Of a DNA stretch of 64,000 nt, positions 25,241 to 39,300 are shown one piece after another (the first letter of the stretch is position 1; every line of letters starts with the position of its first letter). The position numbers and the translations under genes are program-made. The notes under the pieces are model-generated. The model worked only from the letters and a program-made list of their open reading frames with translations, had not been told where the DNA came from and searched no databases. This DNA comes from Anoplopoma fimbria (lineage: Eukaryota > Chordata > Actinopteri > Perciformes > Anoplopomatidae): contig NC_072464.1 in assembly GCF_027596085.1 (NCBI RefSeq), positions 17,683,624-17,747,623 on the forward strand, written 5' to 3'.

Positions 25241-25283
25241 ATACAGGAACTACAATATAGGTATTGGCCCCGAAAATCCAGTA

Positions 25284-25840
25284 ACTTTTAAGCTCTAGTG
25301 CTTAATATTAATCATAAAGGATGTGCTTAAGGTGGGCAAAATGACAGCGATGAACAAAATGTCAGAATTCCAGAGCAGAATTCTTCACTGCATTTTCATT
25401 CACTCGAGGACGGCAAGTGTCTATCCGTGTTTAAACAAATAGCCTTTATGTGGAGACAGGGAGGATTTTGCCTCCAGGTAGCGGAGGCATTGGTGAATGA
25501 ACAGGAGACCTTTCACACAGGAGCTGTTCTCCTCTGCCTGTCTCAGAGGATTAACCTTTGTTTATCCTCATACCTCCACTCAGAGGGCTTCCATCTACAG
25601 CCAGCCTCTCCATGAGATGTTTTGTAGAAGTTTGTCATTTTTACTATACAAGTATTATTAATGTTGTAGTTATTAAAAGGAAGATTAAAATTGAACACAA
25701 TCATTTTAATTCTCTATAGAACAGTACTACAGATGTTGAGATTGCTTCCAAACACACCAAGCTGACATCAAAGAACCAGAACCAGCAGCAACGAAAGGTC
25801 GTCAGTTAGGTCACCTCACAACATCTGTGACATGGCGTAG
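25284..25840. other. non-coding sequence
   Basis: No recognised repeat and no credible frame. The 62-codon frame at 25,427-25,615 lacks protein similarity. The last 50 bases may already belong to the next repeat. Confidence 0.5.
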
Positions 25841-26287
25841 AAGTGGACGTAGTTGTCGTGACGTCCCCCATTAGTGTCTGGACCATCTTGCTTTTTTCAT
25901 TTATTTTACGTCAGAGGAGTGACGTAGAGATGATGTTAAAGACTCTGGTAGCGCTGTGACAATCATAAGGTAGCCACTGGCTAAAGTATACCTTGCTTAT
26001 CCGTCTAATATACTCTATATGGGACCATAATCTACTAAATGAACATCATGCTGTATTGAAGAAAACTTGAAACTAGCGATTGAGACCATAAACTCATGTT
26101 TACAATGTTTACTGAGGTAATAAATCAAGTGAGAAGTAGGGTCACTTTCTCATAGACTTCTATACAATCAGACTTATTTTTGCAACCAGAGGAGTCGCCC
26201 TCTGATGGCCAGTAGAGAGAATGCAAGTTTAGAGTGCAGCATTGGCTTCACTTTTCAGAACCGGTGATTGGCGCCTGGTCTTGGCCA
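25841..26287. mobile_element. abundant percomorph MITE-like repeat
   Basis: The segment carries TGGGACCATAATCTACTAAA, TGAACATCATGCTGTATTGA, AACTAGCGATTGAGACCATA, GTTTACTGAGGTAATAAATC, CTTCTATACAATCAGACTT, GGAGTCGCCCTCTGATGGCC and GCATTGGCTTCACTTTTCAG in this order. I recognise this run from many percomorph genomes as an interspersed non-coding element. It is well preserved from about 25,960 rightwards and more diverged to the left, where ACGTCA-containing blocks mark the remaining body. It has no open frame, and the ends are approximate. Confidence 0.7.
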
Positions 26288-29200
26288 AAAATATGCAATT
26301 GAACACACTGCAAAGTCTAAAGCCAATGGTTAATTGGCATGTATGTTGTATTAACAATACCAATAGGTAATGTAGTAATGTAGTAATAGTTATGTACAAA
26401 ATAACTACAAAAAATGTATAGAAAAACACATGCAGCAGAACTATCATACTTGTATAACATCGTATGAATCATTACTGTAAAAGCACCATATAATTGCTCA
26501 TTTAATTTCAAAGGGTGCTGCAACTGAGATGGAGACATATACTGAAATGATGAAATGAGCAAAATGTGATATGAATACATTGTATAGTTTGGTGTGAAAG
26601 CATATAGTGAGTACTAATATAAAATAAAGATTACATGCATTACAAATAAGCAAACCTACAATTTACTACTTTGCACCATGAATGTATGCCAATTAAACAC
26701 ACTATGTATTTCTCAAAGTCAAACAATCACAAAACACGGACTTTGATGATTGTTGCAAAGTAGCATGGGATCATGGATGTTGTTGTCTTTATTTATTATA
26801 AAATAAGCATAACTGCTTCACTTTTATTATGATTATGTTTCATAACAGACAAATAACAAAACAGCTTAGTTTTATTCAGGTTGTTTAGTCATGTTTATCC
26901 ATGTAATATCACTTCATACTAATGAAACAGTAGTAAATTTAGCTAAAGCAATGTTAACTTGCTACCATTAGATGAGTCAGCTACCGATAAAGATGTATAT
27001 AACTTTATGTGGCGGTTCCATTGTTGGGTAGACCAGCGCTGTAATCCGTGGTCAAAACAATTCTGCTGAAAGTAATATGATCGTGTTGAACACTGTTGTA
27101 GTGTTGTAATGTTAGCGTACGCATTAGCTCAGTGGCTGATATGAGCCGTCATAAGAGCACATCTTAATAAACTGGATTAATATTGAAATATCAAATCAGT
27201 GATTTAGGGCTCTGGATTACTGTGTTGCAATAGGGCATGCGATTATTGAAAAGTGGTGCAGTGTGGCAGAAAATAGCTGTATTGCTAAATATCATTTTGG
27301 GACATTGTATATTTACACCTAACCTTGGGCATTAGTGCCTATTTAGTTGACGAATGATCTGGTGTTTCTCTTGTTTCCCTGGAAGGTAGTGCAACTAGAC
27401 GGGGTAAAGGGGACACGATGCCTTCACAGGCGACCAAATGAAAGACGTTGTTACCTTGAATATAATCACAGATTTCTCTAGGTTTGAACATTTGGGAATA
27501 GGGATAATGTAAGTGAAATAAACAACACATAACTAGCTGTTTTAGGCATTTCAATGGTCAAATTTCACATTATAAGTTACGATATTTAATGACTCTTTTG
27601 ATACGTACGTAGGTTTAGAGTCAAAGTCTTAAAAGGTGTGTAAAAATACTAGTCAAATGAAAATGCACTTTGAAGAAATAGGAATATGAGCATTACTTTA
27701 TAGTAAATTAACTGGCAATATATATGAGGAGACAATTCCACTGAGGAAGCACATGTCTTTTAGCTTCACTCCGCTCTCTCTCCTATTAAGCTCTGATTTA
27801 TGGCTTCATAACCATAATTGCTGAAGGGCAGCTGCACCATTGCATGATTCAACTGGGTTTCCAGGGTGTCAACTGCATCACCTGCTGTTCTGCTTGGAAC
27901 TAGACATCACAGGTAGCAGACTGCTGATAAATAACACCATGAGCATCCAGGCAGAAGTCAAGAAAAACCTCAGCAAGAAATGATTTGAACCGAAGGAAAA
28001 AATCACCAGAACGTCTTCCTTCATTTCAAGTAATTCATCAAATAAGACCCCCTGCATAAACCTTGTGATTTAGAGAAACTTAATGAGATTACTGGATGTG
28101 TCCTAATAGGTGGAAAGAGGAGATGGTTGCCTGATGTGTGCGGTCATTTTAATACAGATGTACATTTAGGGGTATCCAATAAGAATGTGATGAAGTTTGC
28201 ATTACCTTGCAAACTGCTGGCACCTCAACAGCCCTCCTGCTTTAAAAAGGCTTCCCTCGTTTTGCATTTCAAATGCAATCACGGACAATTCTGCCTCAAT
28301 TTATTTGAGTGACAGAATGACGGTGAAGTATGAGTGCAAAACAGAAGTTCATCATGTCATCACTTCATATTCCAAAGATACAATCCAGAAATCCCAATGG
28401 AAGTCTACATTTTGGTAGATTTCTTTTTCTGGCCTGTTTAACCCTTAAACCCCCAAAAAGTTGCTCTGTCCTTGAAGGATAAAAATGTCTGCCTTTTTCA
28501 CACAAATATTTTTTCTAAGAACTCTGAGTAGAAAGATTTAAAGTGTTAGCACACAAATAGAAATGTACTTATTCATTAGGGACATGTTGTGCTACCTGGT
28601 GATATACAAATACATAGCAAGGTCAGATTTTCTCTTCCACTAAATCAGTCCACATTTCTTTGGCTCATGGCAGTCATTTAATGGCAGCAGTGATTCTAAC
28701 TGGGTCACAGATGACAACGAGCTCCATGTGATGCTCCTGTCCAAAGGGAGAGAAAAAATGTGTCTGAGAGATCTAAACAGTGTCTGCAATGTAGGCTAAT
28801 ACATCTGCTCTATTGATTCCTGGCCATCGGAGCCTTGTGTTTAAACAATAATTGATTTGTTTCCTCTATGTTTCTGGACTCATTGATTTGAACACATCAG
28901 CAGCTGCTATTGTATGGTGCTAATCGGTTTTGGGGGGGCGAAGGTGGGGGCGTTCAAAATGTCATTATGAGAGGAAAACATGGAGAAAGAAAAGCTGTGT
29001 GATACTGAGGAGATCCACAATTTGAACAATGTCACTGTGCAAATAGTTTATTCCTGAAATGATGGTGCCATGTTTGAAAAAAAAAAAAAGGACATTCATT
29101 TAAAACAAGACCCTAGAGGTTGTGGATTCTTTTTTTTTTAACGTTTTTTTTCATTTTCTTCACATGATGGAATAATTGTCACAGTCACAATAATGAACTT

Positions 29201-31100
29201 GTGACCTCGATATAGCAAACTTAGTTTTGTCGTGGAACAGAAATTCTATGTTTGTTTTTTTTATTTTGTACTGGATATAGGAATACAGTGTGTCATGGTT
29301 CAGATTAAGATACAGGGTTCATTGTTCTTTTTATCATTTGAATGGAAACCATTCTACACTGGGAAATTATTTATTCCTCCTTTATTATAATCATATAGTC
29401 CATAGTTTTTACATAGATTTTCTTGAAAATACAAATAGTAGAAATCATTTCATGAAGAAAAAAAAAGCTACTTACCTAAACAAACCTGAAAATAAAATGT
29501 CATAAATAATGTTAAACGAGCATGGCCTCTTACAGCACATAACATAAGAATAACATTTATAGAGTACATTTTGAACTATGTACCATGCTCTTGTTAATTG
29601 AGGCCACGGGGCATGGAAATCAGTGACAGTCATGCAGAATAGAGACGTTAGCAGTGTTAATGTATGCAACTTAAATGTGCTGTTTAGCATTCAATGAATT
29701 GAAGCTAAAACCCTTTATGAGGCATAGCTAAACCATTCAACTGTCGTTACAAATTTCAGATACACAAAGCACAAAGTCCCCCTTTAACACATAAGTCATG
29801 ACAACAATCAAGTTGGAGAGGCTGAAACATTAGCTATCACTCATTAAGGCTAACCAATGGGGCACTATCAACCAAATGCGAATATTTCACAAACGCTACA
29901 GGGACTTTTTGATCATCTAAATTAGACTTTGATCGCATCTACCCATATAAAATGTGAGGGACATATAATTGTATGCATATAAGCTTACAGGAGGAAAGGT
30001 CTCTTTAAATTTGCTAATCCTCTTTAGGCTTTAAAAGGTGGCTGTAAACAGTAGATGTTTGATTTGCAGTCGGATGAAGTACTGTTTTTATCATAACATA
30101 AGATCTGTATATTCAGCATGCCGTCATATTTCTACTAAGCTCTTGATCTTGCCACATGCTCAAAACCTCATGGTCCTTACATTGGTCAAATCCATTCTAT
30201 CCTAGCTTACCTACTGGCATGGCACTCATTTCACGAGAAGAAACAAGTTTGTATGCTTTCTACTTCCGTGCCCAACATTGCCTCATTATCATAAGATTAT
30301 CATCTTATTATTCTTGGAGCAACAGGGGAGTCTTGAGCACCAGTAAGCCTGCTAACAAGCTAAATCTTTAGAGAGTTTAGAGAGAAATGGCCAATCAGTT
30401 AAACTATAATTTATTCAATAACACTGCCCTTATTATGATAAATAAAGCCATGACTTCAGCTTTATAAACATGACACTGGATGTGATTGTTTACCTTTTGC
30501 TTTTTAAGAATGCCACATTATATTGCATTTCAGGAGGGAGTAAATAAAGCATCCTTACTTTGCACACACCCACCGATGGCAGGAACTTCACATACTTGAA
30601 AGCAAGTGTCATTTAAGTTGAAAGCTTACCTTTTACATGATGAGCTCTTGAATTTAAAAGAATGTATCATCTGTGACACTGAAGAAAAAATAAACATTGG
30701 AAGTTTCCTTCTGTCACAATTTAGTGCACACCGGAGTAGCTTTCCATCCTGCTTTTGCCAGTACTTTGTTCTTTCGTAAAAGTTTCGAGCATTTCCCACC
30801 GAGATCTGCCCTTCGTGGAGTTGAGTTCTGAAAACAGCCGCTGATTATCAAACAGCTTTGCAGAGCAAAAAGTGAACTGACTTCTCCCAGGTTAACCTCC
30901 TGAAACCCTGCAGTCTCAAATGAGAACCCATCACTCAGTGCTTAATTGCTTACAGAATGTTTCACCCATTTAGAAAGCAAAGTATTGAGTGGATGCAGAG
31001 ATGTTTTCAGATTTATTTAAAACAAATGCAGATTAAAAAACAGACGACCACAAAAATACTAGGAAGAAGGTGAATTTACACATTTTAAGTATCAAGTGAT
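26288..31100. other. long non-coding stretch
   Basis: AT-rich unique sequence. The overlapping minus-strand frames at 26,229-26,580 are hydrophobic only because of AT bias. Poly-A and poly-T runs lie at about 29,077 and 29,131-29,150. No gene or element could be supported. Confidence 0.5.
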
Positions 31101-31410
31101 GGGGGCGGCTGTGGCGTAGTGGAGAGCAAGGTAGTTCTCCAATCAGAGGGTCGGTGGTTCGATACCCGGCTTCGGCAGTCGATGTGTCCTTGGGCAAGAC
31201 ACTTAACCCCAAGTTGCTCCTGAAGGCTTGCCATCGGTGTGGACTGGATGTTGCATGAATGTTAGTTAGAGTCTGATGGTGGCACCTTGCATGGTAGCCT
31301 GTCATCAGTGTGTGAATGGGTGAATGATATGTAATATACTACTGATTGTAAGTCGCTTTGGATAAAAGCGTCTGCTAAATGACTGTAATGTAATGTAATG
31401 TAATGTAATG
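31101..31410 (+). mobile_element. V-SINE (tRNA-headed SINE with L2-type tail), near full length
   Basis: The 5' head is tRNA-derived: an A-box-like TGGCGTAGTGG (31,112-31,122) and a B box GGTTCGATACC (31,156-31,166) form an internal RNA polymerase III promoter. The middle has GTGTCCTTGGGCAAGACACT (31,184-31,203), the central domain known from V-SINEs. The 3' part ends GTCGCTTTGGATAAAAGCGT and then TAATG repeats, which is the tail of fish L2-type LINEs; this is how such SINEs borrow LINE reverse transcriptase. The last 57 bases before the array end are identical to the L2 end at 59,830-59,886. No clear target-site duplication is visible. Confidence 0.9.
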
Positions 31411-32479
31411 AAGGAGATGAACAGTTAAGTGATTGGAGCTGATAGCTCTTCAGTCAGAGATTGCACCCTCAAAAGAAGGAATCATGTGGGCTGTGCAGCT
31501 TCACTTAGTTAGTGCACCCTAATTACTTGGGTTTTTATATTCTGGTGAGTTATAAAATACACACTGTGTACTACGTTTTAACAATAAAAAAATCTGATTT
31601 GGTCAGAGCTCCAGATTTTAATAGCACGTTGGCTTATTTTTTTTAAATGAACGCTAGGAAAAATCTGTTTTTAATGTTTTTTTGCAACAGTTTGACTAAC
31701 TCTGTGATCATTGCTTCACTGACTAATATGCAAATACAGACCATGTAGGCCATGAATTGTGCAACTTGGTCATTCAGGTTTGAAAGAGGAGGCATACTAA
31801 TTCCTTTGGTAGAGAATCACAGCATATTATTACAAGCAGATGGGGGATCTGCAGCGTCTCCATGTTTCCAAATGCTTGATGCCACTCATAAAGATGGACA
31901 CTGCAGATAGTGGGACATAGAGCAGCTACACATTGTGTATTTCTGTGCGTGTGTGCATGTTCTTCCCTTATCTGGTGTAAAAGCAGGCTTTTTCACAGGT
32001 TTACACTGCAACAAAACAATCCAGAGGGTTCATTTGGATTGGACTGATCAAATACCTGATAAAAAGTGTAGTGTGTGTATTAGAGTTTTTTCCTGACAAA
32101 TACTGGGTTATTTGATAATTTAAAAAAAAAAAATGTTATTATCATATTTGAGAAAATTAGAAAATGTTGGCTTTGAGCTAAGTGCTCCATGTTTTCAATA
32201 AAATGTCAAACTGACGCAATAAATATGTGTTTCTGCTGCGTTACATTTCAGTTTGACAAGTTTCTCTCTTTAGCCAACCAGTAATCAGGGACAACCCTCG
32301 GCCACCACGGTCTACATTTTGGATTATTTTGCATTCCGTTTCCCTGTGCTCATCCCTCTGGTCTCCATGTGCTGTTGCTGCTGATTCCCTAAGTCTGCAG
32401 ACGGAACCATTGTATGAGGATATGTTGAACAATTACAAGTGTTTGAGCAAACTAGCCAGTGCTAATAAAGGACAGCAGT
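31411..32479. other. non-coding sequence
   Basis: AT-rich with short A and T runs. The 63-codon minus frame at 32,241-32,432 is not recognisable. No elements seen. Confidence 0.5.
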
Positions 32480-32735
32480 AGTTCAATTCAATTCAATTCA
32501 GTTTATTTTGTATAGCCCAGAATCACAAATTACAAATTTGCCTCAGAGGGCTTTACAATCTGTACACATGCGACATCCTCTGTCCTTCCCTCACATCGGC
32601 ACAGGAAAAACTCCCCTAAAAAAACCCTTTAACAGGGAGAAAAAAGGAAGAAACCTCTGGGAGAACGACAGAGGAGGGATCCTTCTCCCAGGATGGACAG
32701 AATGCAATAGATGTCATGTGTACATGTAGTTGGTC
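32480..32735 (-). mobile_element. 5'-truncated LINE 3' end with (TTGAA)n-type tail
   Basis: Read on the minus strand, the segment ends GGGCTATACAAAATAAACTG followed by repeats of TTGAA, the microsatellite-like tail of a non-LTR retrotransposon. Upstream of it are AAAGCCCTCTGAGGCAAATT and GGGAGAAGGATCCCTCCTC. I recognise this as a highly repeated percomorph LINE 3' untranslated region, possibly Rex1/Babar-like, though that name is uncertain. The copy is truncated at its 5' side, as expected of incomplete reverse transcription. A 73-codon plus-strand frame through it is a known type of spurious prediction. Confidence 0.7.
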
Positions 32736-33204
32736 ATATAGATTTACATTTGGCTCCGAGTTGCAAAATTAAGTGACAAAATTACTATATGTAAAATACT
32801 GAACTCAAAACAAGGATAAATAAACACATCAATTTACAGAGAGCACATTTAACTGAGATTAATTTGGTCATTTGGAATTAAAACAAATACTGCAAGCAAG
32901 AGTTGCTATTTCAACTGTCAAAATCACCAGCTCAGCAAGAAAAAATGTTTCTCTGCCTCTAAAAACACTTCACTTGAACTCAGAAAAACAGACTTTTTTA
33001 GAGGCTTTTCTCAGCTGATCCAAGAGGCTTTTTTTAAATTGTTCATTTATCATAAGAATCAGGGGCATTTCCTCATCTTGTAAAGGAAAACTTCATCCTT
33101 CAGTTAATTATAAACATTCACACTTAAATTAACGAGATACATGGTTTTCACTGGACAGGAACGGTATGAAATATTGTAATCTGAAAAATATTTAAAGCTG
33201 TTGG
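32736..33204. other. non-coding sequence
   Basis: AT-rich. No recognised element and no coding frame. Confidence 0.5.
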
Positions 33205-33355
33205 ACAAAGGTGCAATATTTAGGCTCTGTAGTATGTAGTGGAATAAAAGTAAAAAGTTGTACGACATAGAAATACCAAAGTTAAGTACAAGTACCTTAA
33301 ATATGTACTTAAGTACAATACTTGAGTGAATGTACTTAATTACATCCCACCCCTG
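33205..33355 (-). mobile_element. terminal fragment of a common fish hAT-like MITE
   Basis: On the minus strand it starts CAGGGGTGGGATGTAATTAA, then GTACATTCACTCAAGTATTG, TACTTAAGTACATATTTAAG, and later TTTTATTCCACTACATACTA. This series (a 'CAGTGGTGGAATGTAACTAAG' relative with alternating GTACTT blocks) is one of the most frequent percomorph repeats. Only one end remains. Confidence 0.7.
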
Positions 33356-36300
33356 TGTGTATATTAATGTTTTTAGATCCATCCATTAACTCCATGTTTT
33401 GTTAACATTCTGAACCAGGAGTTGGTATCATGAAGAGTGATTAGCAGACTCGCCAGCCATCTTAAAGGCTTTCAGTACAAACAGTACGCTTGAGATTTCT
33501 ACAGGATCGACATAGACAAAATGACTTGACAAGCAATAATGGGCAGAGAGCAATTAACATTTCATTGATAGCACGACTATTTGTCTAATCTAATTTTAAA
33601 ACAAGAGCTCTTGAGTTCAGGAAGAAAGTTGATCACATTTAGAATGAATGACAGTCGTTTGACCATATTTGTTTCATTGTCGACAGGATTGATGATCAGC
33701 GATTATGGCAATGAAGGCTTTTACACTCTCTTCCATCACTGCGACACAGGATTACATGGGACGACTTTGTGAATATATAATCTTTTTAGCCTCATTAGGA
33801 TTAAATAAATATATTAAGAGTATGCCCACTGTTTTTTAATAGCAAAACAATGTCTGCTTACTTTTAATTAGCTCCCAATAAATTATAAATGCAACATTTT
33901 GCTCAGATTTCAAGGATTGGTCTTTTTTCTGTAAGTCTATACACTAAATAGCACAAATGTTCTCGCGGCCTTGCACTTTTCATAGAGGCCACAGGTGGTG
34001 AGTTGTGTTGGTGGTAGAGTTTGGAGACAGATGGGTTGGGAAGAGGTTGGGAGAAAATGTAGGGTAGTCAGATGGTTTTCCTTTTAGCAAAGGTCTCTAT
34101 ATTCATTCTTACTGTGACAAAAGCCAAATAAACAAAAACACTTCTGAGTATTTCATCATATTATACTGCTACAGACAGTCACTCTGAACCGACATAACTG
34201 CCCTTCATGATGCGAATAAAATGTGACTGTCCCTGAGCTGTATTTTTCGGAAATCACACACAGCTATTCTGAATTGTGAGAGCACAGTATATGTTTTCCT
34301 TTGGGGTGCTCCCAGTGGTGTGTTTCCATCGCCTTGGCTGTGATTGCTGCATCTCCCAGCAGCTGGGTATTGTAATGTGCTTATTTTGTGAAGACCAGAT
34401 GCACAAGAATTCTGGAGAGTGTATGAACAGTGAACAACAACTTAGTGTTAGCAAATGAAGTCACAAACAGGAAAGGATAAAAAAACAAAAAAAACATTCA
34501 TCTTATGTTGACAAAAAGGCATCAAAGGAACTGAAAAAAGCTGTTTTTGAACTCAAATTCAGTACAAGCCATCAGGTCAACAATTGAACATAGAGCACAA
34601 CCAGGGCAAATATTTTCTGCACGGCAAATTTCTGGTAAAATTGCTCATACAAATAGGAGGACTAATTCAGCTTTTTATCTATCAACATCTTTCCTTCTGT
34701 TGTCCTCTAAGTGCTGTCTATTTCGCAGCCCATTTTGTGCTGTTCACATGGTCATAGTTAAAGGTTGTTCTAATGCATTCTGATGCAAGGATGTTGCACT
34801 GAAATATGAGTGGTGATAGGGGAACTTTTGTATTTGACCTTCCCTCTGATAAACACTTCCCTCCAAATACAGATCTCAATTATTTCAACGCAACTTATAA
34901 ACTATTTTTAAAAAGGAACCACTCTAGGTAGACCCTGGGAGGTTTGTCTTTGTTTTTTTATTCATGTTTAAAAAAAAAAAGTAGTAGTTTCAAAACAGAA
35001 TGCATTGAGGATTCTTGTTCAATATCACATGGGGAAAACAAAGCTTTTGATATAGTCCAAGAAAACCTGTGCAGCGATGACAGAGTTGTCCATTAACTAT
35101 TAGCGGCCAGCAAAAAAGTTTCTTTTGTAGACTAGAAAGCCTTAATTATTTTTTTTAGCAGAGATGCTCCAAACACGGTTGGTAGTTGCTGATAAGGATT
35201 TAATGTAATCAATGAGAACCTCTTGGTTATCTAAATGGTGATCAGCGTTCTCTTAAAGCCACCTGACTCACGTCTACATTTTATGGGTGTTTTTTTATAT
35301 AAGTGGACTCACTTATACAAAATGTTAATATGGTCCTTTACTACCCTTTTTAGGTGATCCATTACCTTACACATTCTTGACAGGTGTATATAGTGTTTGT
35401 GTAGAGAAAATGTACTGTTATGAAAAAGGCACTGATAAAAAACATGTATCAGAGTTTGGGTTCTTTGAGCACAACTGGTAATAATATCCAAACTAGGATT
35501 AAACAAGTATTAATGTAAAAATTCCAAACATTATGAGAAAGGCTGATCACAAGTTAGTAGAACCAATATGGATTGTTTTTAAATTGCTTATTTGTCTGAT
35601 CAACAGTCCAAAAGTCCCATGGATATTAAGTTTACATTGAGAAACCTCGAAATGGTGTATAAATTAACCAAAAAGGTCATATATGCACGATTAACGTGAC
35701 ATTAACAACGTCGTTCTGAACTGGCATCCCCAACATTTTTCAACATTAATAAAATAGAATACTTGAGAATTCAAATGCTTCAAAACAAACTCTTTCAAGT
35801 TAGTTATGCATACATACTGTAGGTGATCCTAGTCGGAGAAAAGACTGCCTGCATCTTTAAAATACCAGAGTAAGAGGAATGGCCTCAGGCTAACCTGGTG
35901 AACGTGTGCAAAGGGCCTGCTGCAAAAGTTGCTTTAAATTGATCCTCTTATCTTAAATTAAAGTTAAGATCAAATTAGGCAAATAGTTGTTTACTGAAGT
36001 TTAGGAATTTAAAATGTCTCACTGAATCAAGGCTGAGCACATGTAGAGGCAAACTCAGCAGGGGTGGACACGGTGGCAAAGATTGCTATGAGAACAAGGA
36101 ACATTTCAAACACTTCTTTAATTCACTGTACAAGCACAGAACAAAAAACACTTTCCCAAAAGGCTTCAGGTCACAACAGGCTATAAAAGCATCTCTTATG
36201 CTGTGAATTTAAAAATGAGTTTCACTTAAGTTTGTTCTATATGCCAATGTAATTGCAAATGACTCCCACTCTTCTTTTGCATCTAAATACTGCGAATGGG

Positions 36301-39300
36301 CTCCGGTTTGTTCTTCCTTGTCCCGGTAAATTTTGCCGAAAGGTGATAAGTTTGCATGCTTGATGTAACATCAGTTCAATAGAATTCCCACAGCAAAGCT
36401 TCAATCATGAGTTTACCAAGATAATGGAATTGTTTGCACTGTGTCCTGGCTTCAATGTGTTAAGACTGAAAAGTATCCAGATGACTGTGTATAGAACTAT
36501 AGTATAGTGAACTATAGCAACTTCAGAGGAGTTTTGAGCCGTGAAAAGTCCCGTAGGGTGATGGATTTTTCAGTTACTGTTTTCTGGACAGGATTGAAAT
36601 CACTGACCAGTGCATTTAATAATGAAATCATCAGACCACACTAAGAGAAATAAATCCCATCCGGATGAGTCTTAAATCTAAAAATAACCCCCAAAATGAA
36701 CACCCCGGTTGTGTCAATACAAACTGCTAGTCAGAATGGATGTCATAAGGAAGCAAGGAGAGACATGCCAGTCCAAGCTGTAATGAGCGAGCATATGTCT
36801 GTACACGCATCGTTGCTCATGATGCGATCAGTGAAATTAAACTTGGAGTCAATAGACATGATCAAATTGTTTCTAATCTGACAGGCTCATTCATCACCCA
36901 AAGGAAGATTCCTTCCTGTCAGTGCCAGCCTCTCAACCTGTCGTGGTGAGCTGCACTGATTGAAATATGAAAGTATTGTTAAAAGGTACTGAAACTTCTC
37001 AACAAGCTCAGAATGGAATATTTTATATTTTGTCTTTCAGTTACGATTATAAATGCAGAGAACAGAAACACCGTGCTCTGATTAACAGTTTCTGTTGTCG
37101 ATTGTGATTGTGAAAGCACTGACAAGGGCACAATACAAAATTCATACACAAAGCTATTTAATTGACTTATTTTATGGATTACCTTATCTCATTTCTTAGT
37201 GCAGATGGAGCACAGTTCAATCTGGCCCTCCTACTCGCTGGAGTGTTGTCCTCTCAAAATGTTGCAGTCATAAGAAGCAGAAAATGTATTAGGAAGCTAA
37301 AGCGAAAAATTACTTTACATAAATTCAGTAATAATGAAGATAATTTCTTCACCACAAAGGAGAGTTTCTGCCATCGTGCATTTCCGTTTGTGCTGTGGAG
37401 AGGAATTTCTAACTCAAACCAGATGAAGCACAACTCCAAATAAACAATAGTTATCAAATAATTTACTTACACCCCTTATATCCTAATTAGGTATGTTTAC
37501 TTTGGCAATAATCATTTTCAATTTCACGCCATTTTGACTTGAAGTTAATTAAAACACGGTTGTTCATTAGCATGGTTCCAGACCTTTCCCTAGCCACTGC
37601 ACCTGCACTATATTGCAAATGCAAATAGGTTGCAGGAGAAAACTGAAGTGCTTTCACATTTCCTTCAAGGAATTCTCAAATGAAATAGCCAGAACAGAAA
37701 AAGAATTAACAAACAATTATAAATAACTCCACAAATATCCTCACAGATGGATTATTAATTATTAATTAGGCTTATTACTAAGTGCTCATATTCATATAGA
37801 AACACACGGACAATTATGTGGCCCAACAACGAGTTCGATTTTTTTTCTCTGTCAGAGAAACATTTCAATTTCCTCTGCATTAGAGCATAAAACAATTCTA
37901 ATTAGCATGTTTATACAAACCCCTAGTTCACCGCTGTCCCCACGTTACAACATCACACCATGCAGATGACAGGCACAGGAACAATCAGGTGCTTATCAAC
38001 ATGTTGAATGAAATACTCTCCAGATGGCTGTGTTTGTCCAATGAAAATAACCCAATTAAAAGCGGCATGACAAATGACCTTTCTGAAGGTAAAAATAATG
38101 AGCAGAATAGTGCCCGATAAACAGTTGTACCGAGAAACACGAAACGCGAAGGTTCCATGACTTGAGGCAGCGCTCATATTCTGCGCTTGAATGTGAAGTC
38201 ATGATGGGAGCTCACTTCATTTCCCATTGTCTGAGCTCTATTCGTTTGTCAACCAGCACAGAATCCAATGTCTCCGAAAGGAACAATTAAGTTAAAAACA
38301 TTGCAGGTAAAAGTATGTTAAGGTTTCTTAAAGCTGAAATCCTTATACATTAGGTTTATGTCTAGTAGCAAGAGCAAATTGAAATGATTCAAAGTCGTAC
38401 TCATTGTGTAAGTCCTTTCAACATAACTGTGATGCAACACAAGCCATTACTTTCATGTGTCAAAATTCAAGGGACAAAATACACAAACCCCCACACCCCA
38501 AGATACGATTTAGACCCGTGAACTGTCTTCATCTATTCTAACGAAGCCAATTCTACACAAGGATGTTAGACTTTTTTTGCCCTTTATTATTAGTAAACCT
38601 TCACGCATCAGAGTCTGAGTTATTCCCTCCTAGTTACCTGTGTAATGCAGTGGAGTATCTCAGGTTTTCAAAAGTAATTGTGTCTGCGTCTCGCACAGTT
38701 TTTGTATATGCTTAATCTGAATAAAATGTGATTTTATTACTGCTGTGGAGTCTATATTCATCTCAGGTTTATTTATTGTAATCCAATCCAATTTGAAATA
38801 GACCTAATGAACTGTCTCCCCTCCCACAACCGGGATAAAATGTGTTTCGGCGCAGCCACAGAGAGCATTTCGACAATGCAAAGACTAATCTACAAAAACA
38901 ATAATCACTTGTTGTCGTTATTTCAGGTAGCACGTATCAGGTCATGTGCTTGCGGTACATTAGAGTATGTGGCTGACTTCATGGTGTGTTGCATGCTTGT
39001 TCGCAGCTCTCGTACAGAGCAAAGGTTATGCTCTGGGTTGCATGATGACAGCATTGTGATACGTTTCTTCTGTATGTAGCAGAAGAAACATATCACAGTG
39101 TATGTCTTCATTAACCGGGCGAAGGAACCCTACTTCCCTCTGAGGCAGAGCTTGCTCACAGTGTGAAGAGTGGGGGTGGGGGACCTCTGGCGTTTCACAA
39201 TCCGTGACTTCACAGACCATGCTCTCTGATTGATGTTTTTATAAGTAAGACCTTGTGCTGCTTTTCCCTCTGGGCCATGCCTATGCTTCCTGGTATCAAT

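Larger units (their letters stand above)
24888..25283. mobile_element. relic of a 'TATCGG' non-autonomous DNA transposon
   Basis: GGCTGATATTGG occurs in tandem, followed by the palindrome TATCACCGATATATCGGTGA and CAGTATCGGCAAATATGAAA. Then come AGAATGTCACTGCCACCACA and AACAGAAACTGATACACG. The right side ends GGTATTGGCCCCGAAAATCC. The order and both ends match, from memory, a common percomorph repeat rich in CGATATATCGG. An AT/AC microsatellite (25,205-25,240) has grown inside it. Confidence 0.6.

Noticed and set aside
26229..26580. Overlapping hydrophobic minus-strand frames as a membrane protein
   Set aside because: Hydrophobicity comes from AT-rich codons; the frames overlap each other, and one begins in a known repeat.
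31101..31172. tRNA gene
   Set aside because: A and B boxes are present, but the body continues into the V-SINE central domain and L2 tail, and no complete cloverleaf with an acceptor stem can be formed.
32508..32729. 73-codon frame with a proline- and arginine-rich product
   Set aside because: It lies antisense in a LINE 3' untranslated region and is of a type repeatedly mispredicted from this repeat.
35219..35242. CTCTTGGTTATCTAAATGG resembles the mature miR-9 sequence
   Set aside because: Several mismatches after the seed-like part, and no complementary star arm within 80 bases on either side, so no precursor hairpin.
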